Source: Burkholderiaceae bacterium (GTDB lineage: Bacteria > Pseudomonadota > Gammaproteobacteria > Burkholderiales > Burkholderiaceae_E). From it: a stretch of DNA of 64,000 nucleotides. The translations under genes and the position numbers were made by a program. Below the pieces are notes generated by a model, which worked only from the letters and a program-made list of their open reading frames with translations, ran no database searches and was not told the DNA's origin. Positions 25,067 to 32,818 of the stretch are shown here, piece after piece. The stretch is taken from assembly GCA_016710525.1 (NCBI GenBank), contig JADJVQ010000001.1, positions 1 through 64,000 of the forward strand, in the 5' to 3' direction. Position 1 is the first letter of the stretch; the number at the start of each line of letters is the position of its first letter.

Positions 25067-26134
25067 ATGACCTCACCCGAGATACCCCTCGAACCGCGCC
25101 TGACCTCGCTGTCCCACGGCGGCGGCTGCGGCTGCAAGATCGCGCCCGGCGTGCTGTCCGAGATCCTCCGGGGCACGGCCGCCATGCCGATGCCGCCCCA
25201 GCTGCTGGTCGGCATCGAGACCGCCGACGATGCGGCGGTCTATCAGCTCAACGACGAGCAGGCGCTGATCGCCACCACCGACTTCTTCATGCCGATCGTC
25301 GACGATCCTCACGACTTCGGGCGCATCGCGGCGACCAATGCGATCAGCGATGTGTATGCGATGGGCGGCAGGCCCATCCTGGCACTGGCGCTGGTCGGCA
25401 TGCCGATCAACGTGCTGTCGACGCACACGATCGGCCGCATCCTGGAGGGCGGCGCCTCGGTGTGCCGCGCGGCGGGCATCCCGATTGCCGGCGGCCACAC
25501 CATCGACTCGGTGGAGGCGATCTATGGGCTGGTGGCCCTGGGCCTCGTGCACCCCGGTCGCGTCAAGCGCAACGCCGATGCGCGCCCTGGCGATCTGCTG
25601 GTGCTCGGCAAGCCGCTGGGCGTGGGCGTGATGTCGGCGGCGCTCAAGAAAGGCGAACTCGGCGCGGCCGGCTACGCGCAGATGATCGCCTGCACCACGC
25701 AGCTGAATACGCCCGGGCCTGACCTGGCCGCGATCGACGGCGTGCATGCGATGACCGACGTCACCGGCTTCGGTCTTGGCGGGCATGTGCTGGAGATGGC
25801 GCGCGGTGCGCAGTGCGACATCCGGATCGACTGGCCGGCCGTGCCGCTGCTGGCTGGTGTTCGCGAGCTGGCCGCGCGCGGCTTTGTCACGGGAGCGTCG
25901 GAGCGCAACTGGTCGGGTTATGGCGATGATGTGACGCTGCCGGCGGGGTTCGCGGCGCTGGACCGCGCGCTGCTCACCGATCCGCAGACCAGCGGCGGTT
26001 TGCTCGTGGCCTGTGCGCCGGGCGCGCTCGCGGCGGTGCTGGCCACGTTCGCGCGCCATGGCTTCGCGGCGGCGGCGGTGGTGGGCGAGGTCGGGGCGGC
26101 CAGCCCGGCGGCCCGCCTGACGATCCGGGCCTGA
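25067..26134 (+). CDS. selD: Selenide, water dikinase (selenophosphate synthetase)
   Basis: 355-aa ATP-dependent enzyme making selenophosphate, the selenium donor for selenocysteine and for 2-selenouridine in tRNA. The active-site block GGGCGCKIAPGVL carries Cys21 and Lys24, matching Cys17 and Lys20 of the E. coli enzyme; Cys rather than selenocysteine occupies the catalytic position. Also seen: TTDFFMPIVDDPHDFGRIAA, NAISDVYAMGG, AGGHTIDS and TDVTGFGLGGH. It lies 18 bases after the SDR stop. No selA, selB or tRNA-2-selenouridine synthase gene is in the window, so the selenium user is elsewhere. Confidence 0.96.
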   Translation: MTSPEIPLEPRLTSLSHGGGCGCKIAPGVLSEILRGTAAMPMPPQLLVGIETADDAAVYQLNDEQALIATTDFFMPIVDDPHDFGRIAATNAISDVYAMGGRPILALALVGMPINVLSTHTIGRILEGGASVCRAAGIPIAGGHTIDSVEAIYGLVALGLVHPGRVKRNADARPGDLLVLGKPLGVGVMSAALKKGELGAAGYAQMIACTTQLNTPGPDLAAIDGVHAMTDVTGFGLGGHVLEMARGAQCDIRIDWPAVPLLAGVRELAARGFVTGASERNWSGYGDDVTLPAGFAALDRALLTDPQTSGGLLVACAPGALAAVLATFARHGFAAAAVVGEVGAASPAARLTIRA

Positions 26135-26184
26135 GCGGGCCGGGCTGCGGCCTGTGCGCACCGGAGTCGACAGCGCTGCGCGAG

Positions 26185-27504
26185 TTACTTCAGGCGCTGG
26201 GCGGCCTGTGCCAAGCCGTCCAGGATGGAGGCGCTGACCGCCTCCGGGAAGCCCGGAGGGAGCGCTGCGGTCACCTGCGCGATGACCTCGGGTGAGCGCT
26301 CGACCAGTTCGTCGATGAGTGCCTGAACCGAGCTGCCCAGTCCGCAGTCCTTGGCCGTCTTTTCGAAGTGCGCACGGCGAATCTCGCGCCACTTGTAGTG
26401 GCGGTTGTCCCCCCAGACGGCCATCGCCATCTTGACTTTCTCCGCAGCGAGCTTGCCCCTGCCGTGACCAAGCACCGGATAGGCCGACAGCACGTCGTAG
26501 CGAGGCGTCAGCCGAAAGTGTCCGCGGGGCTCGATGAACACGCTGAAGTTCTTCGCATGCCCGTCGATGGCTGCCAGCATCCAGAAGAGAACCTGGGTCC
26601 GGAAGAAGTCCTGGCGGTCCTTGTCCGCCTGCGCGGAGCCGAGCAGACGATCGAGAACGGTCTTGATGCCAGTTCCGCCGTCGGACTCGTACTTTGCATC
26701 GGGACCGACACCGCAGACCTGGGCGAAGTCTTCCTGCGGCAGGCGTAGAAGCCAGGTGCCATCGGACGCGAGTTGCCGGTCGAAGCGCGGCACGACGAGC
26801 ACCGTCCGCTCGCCGAAGCGAGCGATGTCGCCTTGCGCGACCGGCACACCGTAAGCGGCCAGGATTCGAGCGCAGAGCCATTCGTTCTCGACGCTTGTCG
26901 TGAGGTCGATACCGGATGGGGGCACACCAAGGGGCAGCTTGAAGATGTGGGTCGTGGGTGTGGCTCCCGTCGGGCGCATCCACCGACCTTCATGCCATAG
27001 AAAGGCTGTCTTCTCCTGCGCACCGGCAATTGAGATTCGGAAGTGGTCCTCGTCGGCATGCCGGGCATCGACAGTCACCTGACCGAGTGCCTGTTCGATT
27101 TGCTTTTCTGTGAGGGGGACGCCCTCGATGCGGTCATAGCCCACGGGAGACTCGCCTTCCGGCAGGATGGCCAGAGCCCCGACACAGTCGCGCCCGACTT
27201 CAGCGAGCAGATCTTGGGCGCTTGTGGAACGCGTGTGGAACCGGGCCTGCAGCCGCTCGCGGATGAGACGGTTGTCGGGCAGCAGGTTCTCGAAGTAGTG
27301 ACGCACGACGTCGCCGCGGTACGCCGCCCCAGGGCGCAGGGGCATCGACAGCGAGACGGGACGGCCGTGGTCGCTTTCCAGCCACCCTTCGGCGTAGACG
27401 AGGTGGTGCCTGCCTGTGCTGTCGACCTCCCATGTCCCGATTGGGAGGCCGTTCATCCACAACATCAGGCGTATCGACTTGCGACGTCGACCCATGTCTA
27501 CCAC
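26185..27504 (-). CDS. hipA: HipA-type serine/threonine kinase toxin
   Basis: 439-aa kinase of the type II HipBA system. In E. coli HipA phosphorylates glutamyl-tRNA synthetase and induces persistence; the target here is unknown. All functional residues are in place: the autophosphorylated serine at Ser158 (HFRISIAGAQEKTAFL; E. coli Ser150), catalytic Asp314 and Asn319 in AAIDGHAKNFSV (Asp309, Asn314), and metal-binding Asp337 in TPRYDVLS (Asp332). The N-terminal lobe has the HipA N1 pattern YFENLLPDN. It starts at 27504, overlapping the hipB stop by seven bases, or at an ATG at 27495, two bases after it. Either way it is co-translated with the antitoxin. Confidence 0.93.
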   Translation of the reverse strand: MVDMGRRRKSIRLMLWMNGLPIGTWEVDSTGRHHLVYAEGWLESDHGRPVSLSMPLRPGAAYRGDVVRHYFENLLPDNRLIRERLQARFHTRSTSAQDLLAEVGRDCVGALAILPEGESPVGYDRIEGVPLTEKQIEQALGQVTVDARHADEDHFRISIAGAQEKTAFLWHEGRWMRPTGATPTTHIFKLPLGVPPSGIDLTTSVENEWLCARILAAYGVPVAQGDIARFGERTVLVVPRFDRQLASDGTWLLRLPQEDFAQVCGVGPDAKYESDGGTGIKTVLDRLLGSAQADKDRQDFFRTQVLFWMLAAIDGHAKNFSVFIEPRGHFRLTPRYDVLSAYPVLGHGRGKLAAEKVKMAMAVWGDNRHYKWREIRRAHFEKTAKDCGLGSSVQALIDELVERSPEVIAQVTAALPPGFPEAVSASILDGLAQAAQRLK

Positions 27505-27929
27505 TTTTCCTTGAGGGCCTTGGCGGCAGACGCTGCGTGGCTCGTAGGGCTCTTTTTGGGGTTCTTCCGGGCCTGTTTCGCGGGGGGCGTGCCGAGCCGC
27601 TGCCCGGTTGCGGCAGGTCGACGCTGCGCGGCCGGATTGGCCTGGACCTTGACCGGAGTGGATTTCGGATGGTCATCGACTGGCGCCTGAAGCGGCGTTG
27701 TGCGGTTGCCGGTACGTGAATCCAGGGACAGATCTACTTCAAGCGCCGACAGGCAGCGCATGACATTGGCAAGCAGGACTTGCCCACCGCCCGTTTCGAT
27801 GGCTGAGACGGTCTTGGGCAACAGACCGGCACGCTCAGCGAGTCGCGCCTGCGTCCAGCCGCGCTGCTTGCGAAAGCCGCGAAACAGCTCTCCGAAGTCC
27901 TTGGCCGTTGCAACGAGGTATCGGGACAT
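27498..27929 (-). CDS. hipB: HipB-type antitoxin, XRE family repressor
   Basis: 143-aa antitoxin and autorepressor. Residues 10-68 form a Cro/CI helix-turn-helix domain: FGELFRGFRKQRGWTQARLA, AGLLPKTVSAIETGGGQVLL, and then MRCLSALEVDLSL. After it comes an unusual tail of about 70 residues rich in Lys, Pro, Ala, Gln and Arg (for example KQARKNPKKSPTSHAASAAK), longer than in E. coli HipB (88 aa). It looks disordered and may contact DNA or HipA. A cluster of dyad sites lies upstream. Confidence 0.9.
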   Translation of the reverse strand: MSRYLVATAKDFGELFRGFRKQRGWTQARLAERAGLLPKTVSAIETGGGQVLLANVMRCLSALEVDLSLDSRTGNRTTPLQAPVDDHPKSTPVKVQANPAAQRRPAATGQRLGTPPAKQARKNPKKSPTSHAASAAKALKEKW

Positions 27930-27966
27930 GGTTCCTCCAAGGGAATGCCCAGCGGATAGTCCCTGC

Positions 27967-28072
27967 AGGGTATTAAGGTAAAATATACCTTATAAGGTGT
28001 CAGACGTATATATACTCCAAGAGACTAAAATATACCTCATAGGGTGCGGGAAAAAATTATACCTCTCAGGGT
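27967..28072 (-). promoter_or_regulatory. hipBA promoter region with operator array
   Basis: In an AT-rich patch there are three related dyads: ACCTTATAAGGT at 27987-27998 (a perfect palindrome), ACCTCATAGGGT at 28034-28045 and ACCTCTCAGGGT at 28061-28072. Each is preceded by TAT (TATACC). A diverged fourth site, AGGGTATTAAGGT, lies at 27967-27979. E. coli hipB likewise has four dyad operators before its start. These are therefore the likely HipB binding sites for autorepression. Confidence 0.75.
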
Positions 28073-28296
28073 TTGGCGTCCTTGAGCCCGGCGCGGTGAA
28101 CTGACAGCCTGCGTTCCTCGTCCATGGACGTTAGAACGTCGTGACAGACAGATGAACTAGACGATCTGAGGCCGCGCTCGCGGTGGGCCGCAAGCGCGAC
28201 GGACGCTGCGTGGATGACGAGACGGCCAGGGCGCCGTCGCCGTTACGGCGGAAAAGACTTGGTCACGATTCGCTGAAAGGTGGCACCTGATTTCCA
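28073..28296. other. Gap between the hipBA operators and tRNA-Pro
   Basis: About 220 bases. No coding frame, repeat of the tRNA end, or mobile-element signature was recognised here. Confidence 0.5.
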
Positions 28297-28325
28297 AATG
28301 AAAACGGCCGCGTGGTGGCGGCCGT
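28297..28325 (-). terminator. Rho-independent terminator of tRNA-Pro
   Basis: On the minus strand, ACGGCCGC and GCGGCCGT form a perfect 8-bp stem around a 6-base loop, followed by TTTCATTT. It sits 16 bases beyond the tRNA 3' end. Confidence 0.8.
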
Positions 28326-28340
28326 ATCATCGAGAATTCC

Positions 28341-28417
28341 TGGTCGGGGTGAGAGGATTCGAACCTCCGGCCTCTACGTCCCGAACGTAGCGCTCTACCA
28401 GGCTAAGCTACACCCCG
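28341..28417 (-). tRNA. tRNA-Pro (anticodon CGG)
   Basis: 77 bases including an encoded CCA end. The minus strand opens CGGGGTG and ends CACCCCG-ACCA, giving a 7-bp acceptor stem. The anticodon arm is CTACG-TTCGGGA-CGTAG with CGG at 34-36, and the T arm contains GGTTCGAATCC. It decodes CCG, the commonest proline codon in this GC-rich sequence. Confidence 0.96.
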
Positions 28418-28506
28418 AATGGCGCACCGGTGAATCACCGATGGCTTGTCTTGCTGCTTGTTTTTATTGCTGTTTCTATTGCTCTTACTGCCGGGATCAG
28501 GTCGAT

Positions 28507-29475
28507 CTAACGATCTCGCCGAATCGAGTAAGTCGAAAAGTATAGCAGAGCCTGCTTGAAATCTGAAGCGGGCAGATCCGCAATCGCTTCCGAAGCCGCC
28601 TGCGCCTCCAGCCGGGCCCGTTCCCGGGCATAGTCCAGCGCGCCGGTGCGGGCGATGGCGGCCATGATCGGCTCGAACTGTTCGGTGTGGCCGTTGATGA
28701 TGGCCTCGCGCACCAGGTCGCGTTCGGCGGTCGTGCCGTTGGCCATCACATGGATCAGCGGCAGCGTGGGCTTGCCTTCGCGCAGGTCGTCGCCGACGTT
28801 CTTGCCGATGTCGGCGGTGACGCCCGAATAGTCGAGCACATCGTCGACGAGCTGGAAGGCGGTGCCCAGCCGCCGGCCATACTCCGCGGCACCGGCTTCG
28901 ATCTCGGCCGGCGCATCGGCCAGGATGGCTCCGAGCTGGGCAGCCGCCTCGAACAGGCGCGCGGTCTTGTAGCGGATCACCTGCAGGTATCGGGATTCAT
29001 CGACGTCCGGGTCGTTGCAGTTGATGAGCTGCAGCACTTCGCCTTCGGCGATGACGTTGGTGGCGTCCGAGAGCACCTTCATCACCCGCATGTCGTTGGC
29101 TTCCACCATCATCTGGAAGGCGCGCGAGTACAGAAAATCGCCGACCAGCACGCTGGCGGCGTTGCCGAAGGCGGCATTGGCCGTCTGGCGGCCGCGCCGA
29201 AGGGCCGACTCGTCGACGACGTCGTCGTGCAGCAGGGTCGCGGTGTGGATGAACTCGACCACCGCGGCCAGCAGGTGATGCTGGTCGCCGGCGTAGTTCA
29301 GGGCGCGCGCCATCAGCAGCAGCAGCACCGGGCGCATCCGCTTGCCGCCGGCGCTGATGATGTATTCGCCCACGGTGTTGATCAGCGCAACCTCGGACCC
29401 CAGGCGCGCACGGATGACCCGGTCGACCTCGGTCAGGTCGGCGGCCAGGACAGGAAACATCTCGATTGGTTTCAT
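28507..29475 (-). CDS. ispB: Octaprenyl diphosphate synthase
   Basis: Trans-prenyltransferase of 322 aa that extends farnesyl diphosphate with IPP to the C40 side chain of ubiquinone-8. The two aspartate-rich Mg2+ motifs are present: HTATLLHDDVVDESALRRG (FARM) and AFQLVDDVLDYSG (SARM). GGKRMRPVLLLLMARAL marks the IPP site. A small residue at positions before the FARM (HTAT) fits a long-chain synthase. The ATG at 29475 lies about 10 bases after a TATAAT box and lacks a Shine-Dalgarno sequence. It is divergent from rplU, the usual betaproteobacterial order. Confidence 0.93.
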   Translation of the reverse strand: MKPIEMFPVLAADLTEVDRVIRARLGSEVALINTVGEYIISAGGKRMRPVLLLLMARALNYAGDQHHLLAAVVEFIHTATLLHDDVVDESALRRGRQTANAAFGNAASVLVGDFLYSRAFQMMVEANDMRVMKVLSDATNVIAEGEVLQLINCNDPDVDESRYLQVIRYKTARLFEAAAQLGAILADAPAEIEAGAAEYGRRLGTAFQLVDDVLDYSGVTADIGKNVGDDLREGKPTLPLIHVMANGTTAERDLVREAIINGHTEQFEPIMAAIARTGALDYARERARLEAQAASEAIADLPASDFKQALLYFSTYSIRRDR

Positions 29476-29485
29476 TTGCGGACGA

Positions 29486-29491
29486 ATTATA
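29486..29491 (-). promoter_or_regulatory. TATAAT box before ispB
   Basis: A perfect TATAAT on the minus strand ends ten bases before the ispB ATG; no good -35 is seen. If used, transcription would begin about five bases before the start codon, giving an almost leaderless mRNA. Confidence 0.45.
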
Positions 29492-29563
29492 GAGTTCGGC
29501 GCGACCCCTTCACGTCGAACCCGACCTGCGGCGCACCGGCCTGGATGGCCCAGGGGACTCGGC

Positions 29564-29592
29564 TTGCCTCTGGCGCCCACCCGTGCCATAAT
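29564..29592 (+). promoter_or_regulatory. Sigma-70-type promoter of rplU-rpmA
   Basis: TTGCCT (29564-29569), a 17-base spacer and CATAAT (29587-29592), placed so that transcription starts about 30 bases before the rplU ATG. Both boxes differ from consensus by one or two bases and the spacing is optimal. Confidence 0.7.
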
Positions 29593-29628
29593 CGCAGGTT
29601 CAGTCAATCCATCCTCATTGAGGTTCCT

Positions 29629-29997
29629 ATGTACGCGGTCATAAAAACCGGGGGCAAGCAGTACAAAGTTGCCGCCGGCGACAAGATCAAAATAGAACAG
29701 ATGCCAGCGGACGTCGGAACTGAAATCACCCTCGACCAGGTTCTGGCGGTGGGCAGCGGCGAGTCTCTCGTCGTTGGCGCCCCTCTGGTTTCGGGGGCTA
29801 CGGTTTCGGTTACGGTGCTCTCGCAGGGTCGTCACGACAAAGTGATGATTTTCAAGATGCGCCGTCGCAAGCACTATCGCAAGACGCAGGGCCATCGCCA
29901 GAACTACACCGAGGTCCTGGTGAGCCGCATCGCTTCCGAACTGGGCGAATCGCTGGCTCCCCCGCCCCCGGCACCGTACGTTCCTGCTGCGGCGTAA
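29629..29997 (+). CDS. rplU: 50S ribosomal protein L21
   Basis: 122-aa large-subunit protein that binds 23S rRNA beside L20. The N-terminus MYAVIKTGGKQYKVAAGDKI and the RNA-binding block KMRRRKHYRKTQGHRQ are diagnostic. The length is somewhat above the usual 103 because of a Pro/Ala-rich C-terminal extension (SLAPPPPAPYVPAAA), a trait of several betaproteobacteria. It is followed 12 bases later by rpmA. Confidence 0.97.
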   Translation: MYAVIKTGGKQYKVAAGDKIKIEQMPADVGTEITLDQVLAVGSGESLVVGAPLVSGATVSVTVLSQGRHDKVMIFKMRRRKHYRKTQGHRQNYTEVLVSRIASELGESLAPPPPAPYVPAAA

Positions 29998-30009
29998 GGA
30001 GAAAGCACC

Positions 30010-30291
30010 ATGGCACAGAAAAAAGGCGGCGGCTCTACGCGAAACGGGCGCGACTCCCAGCCCAAGATGCTGGGTGTCAAGGCCTATGGTGGCGAAACCG
30101 TCTCGGCGGGTTCGATCATCGTTCGTCAGCGCGGCACCAAGTTCCACCCCGGCGTGAATGTCGGCGTGGGCAAGGACTGGACGCTGTACGCACTGATCGA
30201 CGGCAACGTGAAGTTCGCCATCAAGGGCGCGCTGAACCGTCACACGGTCAGCATTCTGCCGTTGCCGCCCGAGGCTGCTCCGGCGCAATAA
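30010..30291 (+). CDS. rpmA: 50S ribosomal protein L27
   Basis: 93-aa large-subunit protein whose N-terminal tail reaches the peptidyl transferase centre. It carries the GGGSTRNGRDSQPKMLGVK start, then GSIIVRQRGTKFHPGVNVG, both conserved. GGAGAAA-like purines (end of rplU spacer) precede the ATG. The gene is closed by a strong terminator before obgE. Confidence 0.97.
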   Translation: MAQKKGGGSTRNGRDSQPKMLGVKAYGGETVSAGSIIVRQRGTKFHPGVNVGVGKDWTLYALIDGNVKFAIKGALNRHTVSILPLPPEAAPAQ

Positions 30292-30315
30292 GGGCTGTCG
30301 TAGCCGGGTACACCA

Positions 30316-30338
30316 GCCCCGCTACGCGGGGCTTTTTT
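30316..30338 (+). terminator. Rho-independent terminator after rpmA
   Basis: GCCCCGC-TAC-GCGGGGC, a perfect 7-bp stem with a 3-base loop, then TTTTTT. It separates rplU-rpmA from obgE, although readthrough is likely since obgE follows 34 bases later. Confidence 0.88.
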
Positions 30339-30372
30339 GTTTGGCGCGCCGGTTTTCGGTTCAGGGGTATTC

Positions 30373-31644
30373 ATGAAATTCATCGACGAAGCGCATATCG
30401 AAGTCATGGCGGGCGACGGCGGGACCGGGGTCGTCTCCTTTCGTCGCGAGAAGTTCATCCCCCGGGGCGGTCCTGACGGTGGCGACGGCGGGCGCGGCGG
30501 CAGCATCTACGCGGTGGCCGATCGCAACATCAACACGCTGGTCGACTTCCGCTATGCCCGCAAGCACCTGGCCCGCGGCGGCGAGCGCGGCCGCGGATCA
30601 GACCAGTACGGCAAGGCCGCCGAAGACATCACCCTGCGCATGCCGGTGGGCACGATGATCTATGATGAGGACACCGGTGAACTGATGTTCGACTTGGCCG
30701 CTCACGGCCAGGTGGTCCTGCTGGCCAAGGGCGGCGAGGGCGGACTGGGCAATATCCACTTCAAGTCCAGCACCAATCGGGCACCGCGCCAGTCCACCTC
30801 CGGCATCGAGGGCGAGCATCGCCGCCTGAAGCTGGAGCTCAAGGTGCTGGCCGATGTCGGCCTGCTGGGCATGCCCAATGCCGGCAAATCGACGCTGATC
30901 GCGTCGGTGAGCAATGCGCGCCCCAAGATCGCCGACTACCCGTTCACCACGCTGCATCCCAATCTGGGTGTCGTCCGGGTCGGCCCCGAAAAAAGCTTCG
31001 TGGTGGCCGACATCCCCGGCCTGATCGAGGGCGCAGCCGAAGGCGCGGGCCTGGGGCACCAGTTCCTGCGCCACCTGCAGCGCACCAACCTGCTGCTGCA
31101 CCTGGTCGACCTGATGCCCTTCGATCCCGGTGCCGATCCGGCCAAGGATGCGCGCGCGATCATCAAGGAACTGCACAAGTACGACCCCGAGCTGGCCGCC
31201 AAGCCGCGCTGGCTGGTGCTCAACAAGATCGACATGATCCCGCCCGAAGAGCGCAAGGCGCGCATCGACGAGTTCCTCAAGCAGTTCCGGGGCCGCGGCA
31301 AGAACGCGATCCCGGTCGGCAAGATCTACGCGATCTCGGGCCTGACCCGCGAAGGCTGCGAGCCGATGCTGCTCGACATCAATGCCTACCTCGAGTCGCT
31401 GCGCGAACCCGAGGCGGCGCAGGCCGATCCGCGCTTCGATCAGCCGGCCGCGGATGCCGGCGCGCCGCGTTCAGGTGCTGCGGGGGTGTCTGCGGCGCAA
31501 CCTGCGGTCGCTGCCTCGGCCGATCCCTCGGCCGATCCCGTTGCCGCGATCGAACCTGCGGTCAAGACCGCGGCCAAACCCCCGTCCAGGCGTCGCGCCA
31601 AGCCCGGGCCCGTGGCGGAGGACACGAGCGAGGGCACGCGATGA
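30373..31644 (+). CDS. obgE: GTPase ObgE/CgtA
   Basis: 423-aa ribosome-associated GTPase needed for 50S assembly and stress control. The glycine-rich Obg fold covers residues 1-158 (GDGGTGVVSFRREKF, GGPDGGDGGRGGSIY). The G domain follows with G1 GMPNAGKST, G3 DIPGLIEGAAEGAGLGHQFL and G4 NKID. Residues after about 350 form a non-conserved tail rich in Ala, Pro and Lys. The ATG at 30373 (MKFIDEAHIEV) is the universal Obg start. The stop overlaps proB by ATGA, so the two are coupled. Confidence 0.96.
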   Translation: MKFIDEAHIEVMAGDGGTGVVSFRREKFIPRGGPDGGDGGRGGSIYAVADRNINTLVDFRYARKHLARGGERGRGSDQYGKAAEDITLRMPVGTMIYDEDTGELMFDLAAHGQVVLLAKGGEGGLGNIHFKSSTNRAPRQSTSGIEGEHRRLKLELKVLADVGLLGMPNAGKSTLIASVSNARPKIADYPFTTLHPNLGVVRVGPEKSFVVADIPGLIEGAAEGAGLGHQFLRHLQRTNLLLHLVDLMPFDPGADPAKDARAIIKELHKYDPELAAKPRWLVLNKIDMIPPEERKARIDEFLKQFRGRGKNAIPVGKIYAISGLTREGCEPMLLDINAYLESLREPEAAQADPRFDQPAADAGAPRSGAAGVSAAQPAVAASADPSADPVAAIEPAVKTAAKPPSRRRAKPGPVAEDTSEGTR

Positions 31645-32789
31645 GCGCGCCGTCCGCCGATCAGTCGCCGGCGCGCCCCGTGGTGGCCGATGCGCAGCGT
31701 GTCGTGATCAAGGTGGGCTCCAGCCTCGTGACCAACGATGGCAAGGGCCTCGATGCCGACGCGATCGCCGAATGGGGCCGCCAGATCGCGCAGTTGCGCC
31801 AGGCCGGCAAGCAGGTGGCGATGGTGTCTTCAGGCGCCGTCGCCGAGGGCATGAAGCGCCTGAACTGGGTGCGCCGGCCGCGCGAGATGCACGAACTGCA
31901 GGCGGCTGCGGCCGTTGGCCAGATGGGGCTGGCTCAGGTCTACGAAACGCACTTTCGCGAGTTCGGCCTGCCCACCGCGCTGGTGCTGCTCACCCATGAA
32001 GACCTGTCCGACCGCAAGCGCTACCTGAACGCGCGCGCCACATTGCTCACGCTGCTGCAACTGGGCGTGGTGCCGATCATCAACGAGAACGACACCGTCG
32101 TCACCGACGAGATCAAGTTCGGCGACAACGACACGCTGGGCGCGCTGGTCGCCAACCTGATCGATGCCGACGCGCTGATCATCCTCACCGACCAGTCGGG
32201 GCTGTTCACCGCCGATCCGCGCAAGGATCCGCAGGCGCGGCTTCTGTCGCAGGTGACGGCAGGCGATGCGACCCTCGAAGGCATGGCCGGCGGGGCTGGC
32301 AGCTCGATCGGCAAGGGCGGCATGATCACCAAGGTGCTTGCGGCCAAGCGGGCGGCCAGCAGCGGCGCGCACACCGTGGTGGCCTCCGGACGCACGCCCG
32401 ATGTGCTGGTGCGCCTGGCGCGCGGCGAAGACATCGGCACCCGCTTCATCGCGATGACGCCCCGGCTGGCCTCGCGCAAGCAGTGGCTGGCCGATCATCT
32501 GCAGCTGCGCGGCTCGGTCACGCTGGACGCCGGCGCCGCCAAGGCGTTGAGCGAAGACGGCAAGAGCCTGCTGCCGATCGGGGTGGTCGAGGTCAGCGGC
32601 GAATTCGAGCGCGGCGAGGTCGTGGCCTGCCGCGATGCATCCGGGCGCGAGATTGCGCGCGGGCTGATCAACTATTCGAGTTCAGAGAGCCGGCTGATCA
32701 TGCGCAAGGCGTCCTCGGAGATCGAAGGCATCCTGGGTTTCATCGAAGAGCCCGAACTGATTCATCGGGACAATTTGATCCTGCGCTGA
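31641..32789 (+). CDS. proB: Glutamate 5-kinase
   Basis: 382-aa enzyme phosphorylating glutamate gamma-carboxylate, the first and feedback-controlled step of proline synthesis. The amino-acid-kinase domain contains VIKVGSSLVTNDGKGLD, AMVSSGAVAEGMKRL, VPIINENDTV and GMITKVLAAKRA. A C-terminal PUA domain begins near residue 275 (GSVTLDAGAAKALSEDGKSL). Order obgE-proB is typical of Burkholderiales. Its TGA stop lies in the loop of a strong hairpin. Confidence 0.96.
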   Translation: MSAPSADQSPARPVVADAQRVVIKVGSSLVTNDGKGLDADAIAEWGRQIAQLRQAGKQVAMVSSGAVAEGMKRLNWVRRPREMHELQAAAAVGQMGLAQVYETHFREFGLPTALVLLTHEDLSDRKRYLNARATLLTLLQLGVVPIINENDTVVTDEIKFGDNDTLGALVANLIDADALIILTDQSGLFTADPRKDPQARLLSQVTAGDATLEGMAGGAGSSIGKGGMITKVLAAKRAASSGAHTVVASGRTPDVLVRLARGEDIGTRFIAMTPRLASRKQWLADHLQLRGSVTLDAGAAKALSEDGKSLLPIGVVEVSGEFERGEVVACRDASGREIARGLINYSSSESRLIMRKASSEIEGILGFIEEPELIHRDNLILR

Positions 32790-32807
32790 AGGCGCGGGAT
32801 CAAATTG
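32771..32807 (+). terminator. Hairpin spanning the proB stop codon
   Basis: CAATTTGATCCTGCGC (32771-32786) pairs with GCGCGGGATCAAATTG (32792-32807): 16 bp with one G-T pair. The TGA stop of proB forms the loop. No T-run follows, so it may end or stabilise the mRNA rather than act as a classical intrinsic terminator. Confidence 0.5.
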
Positions 32808-32818
32808 CGGTGAAGGCT

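Noticed and set aside
26140..28340. Integrated element inserted at tRNA-Pro and carrying hipBA
   Set aside because: The tRNA is complete and no direct repeat of its 3' end was seen near the far side of hipA, nor an integrase gene. Only a mild composition shift supports it.
28312..28545. 77-residue reading frame running through the tRNA-Pro region
   Set aside because: It includes the antisense of the tRNA (a sequence that matches the complement of a tRNA, not a protein), and no ribosome site or homologue was recognised.
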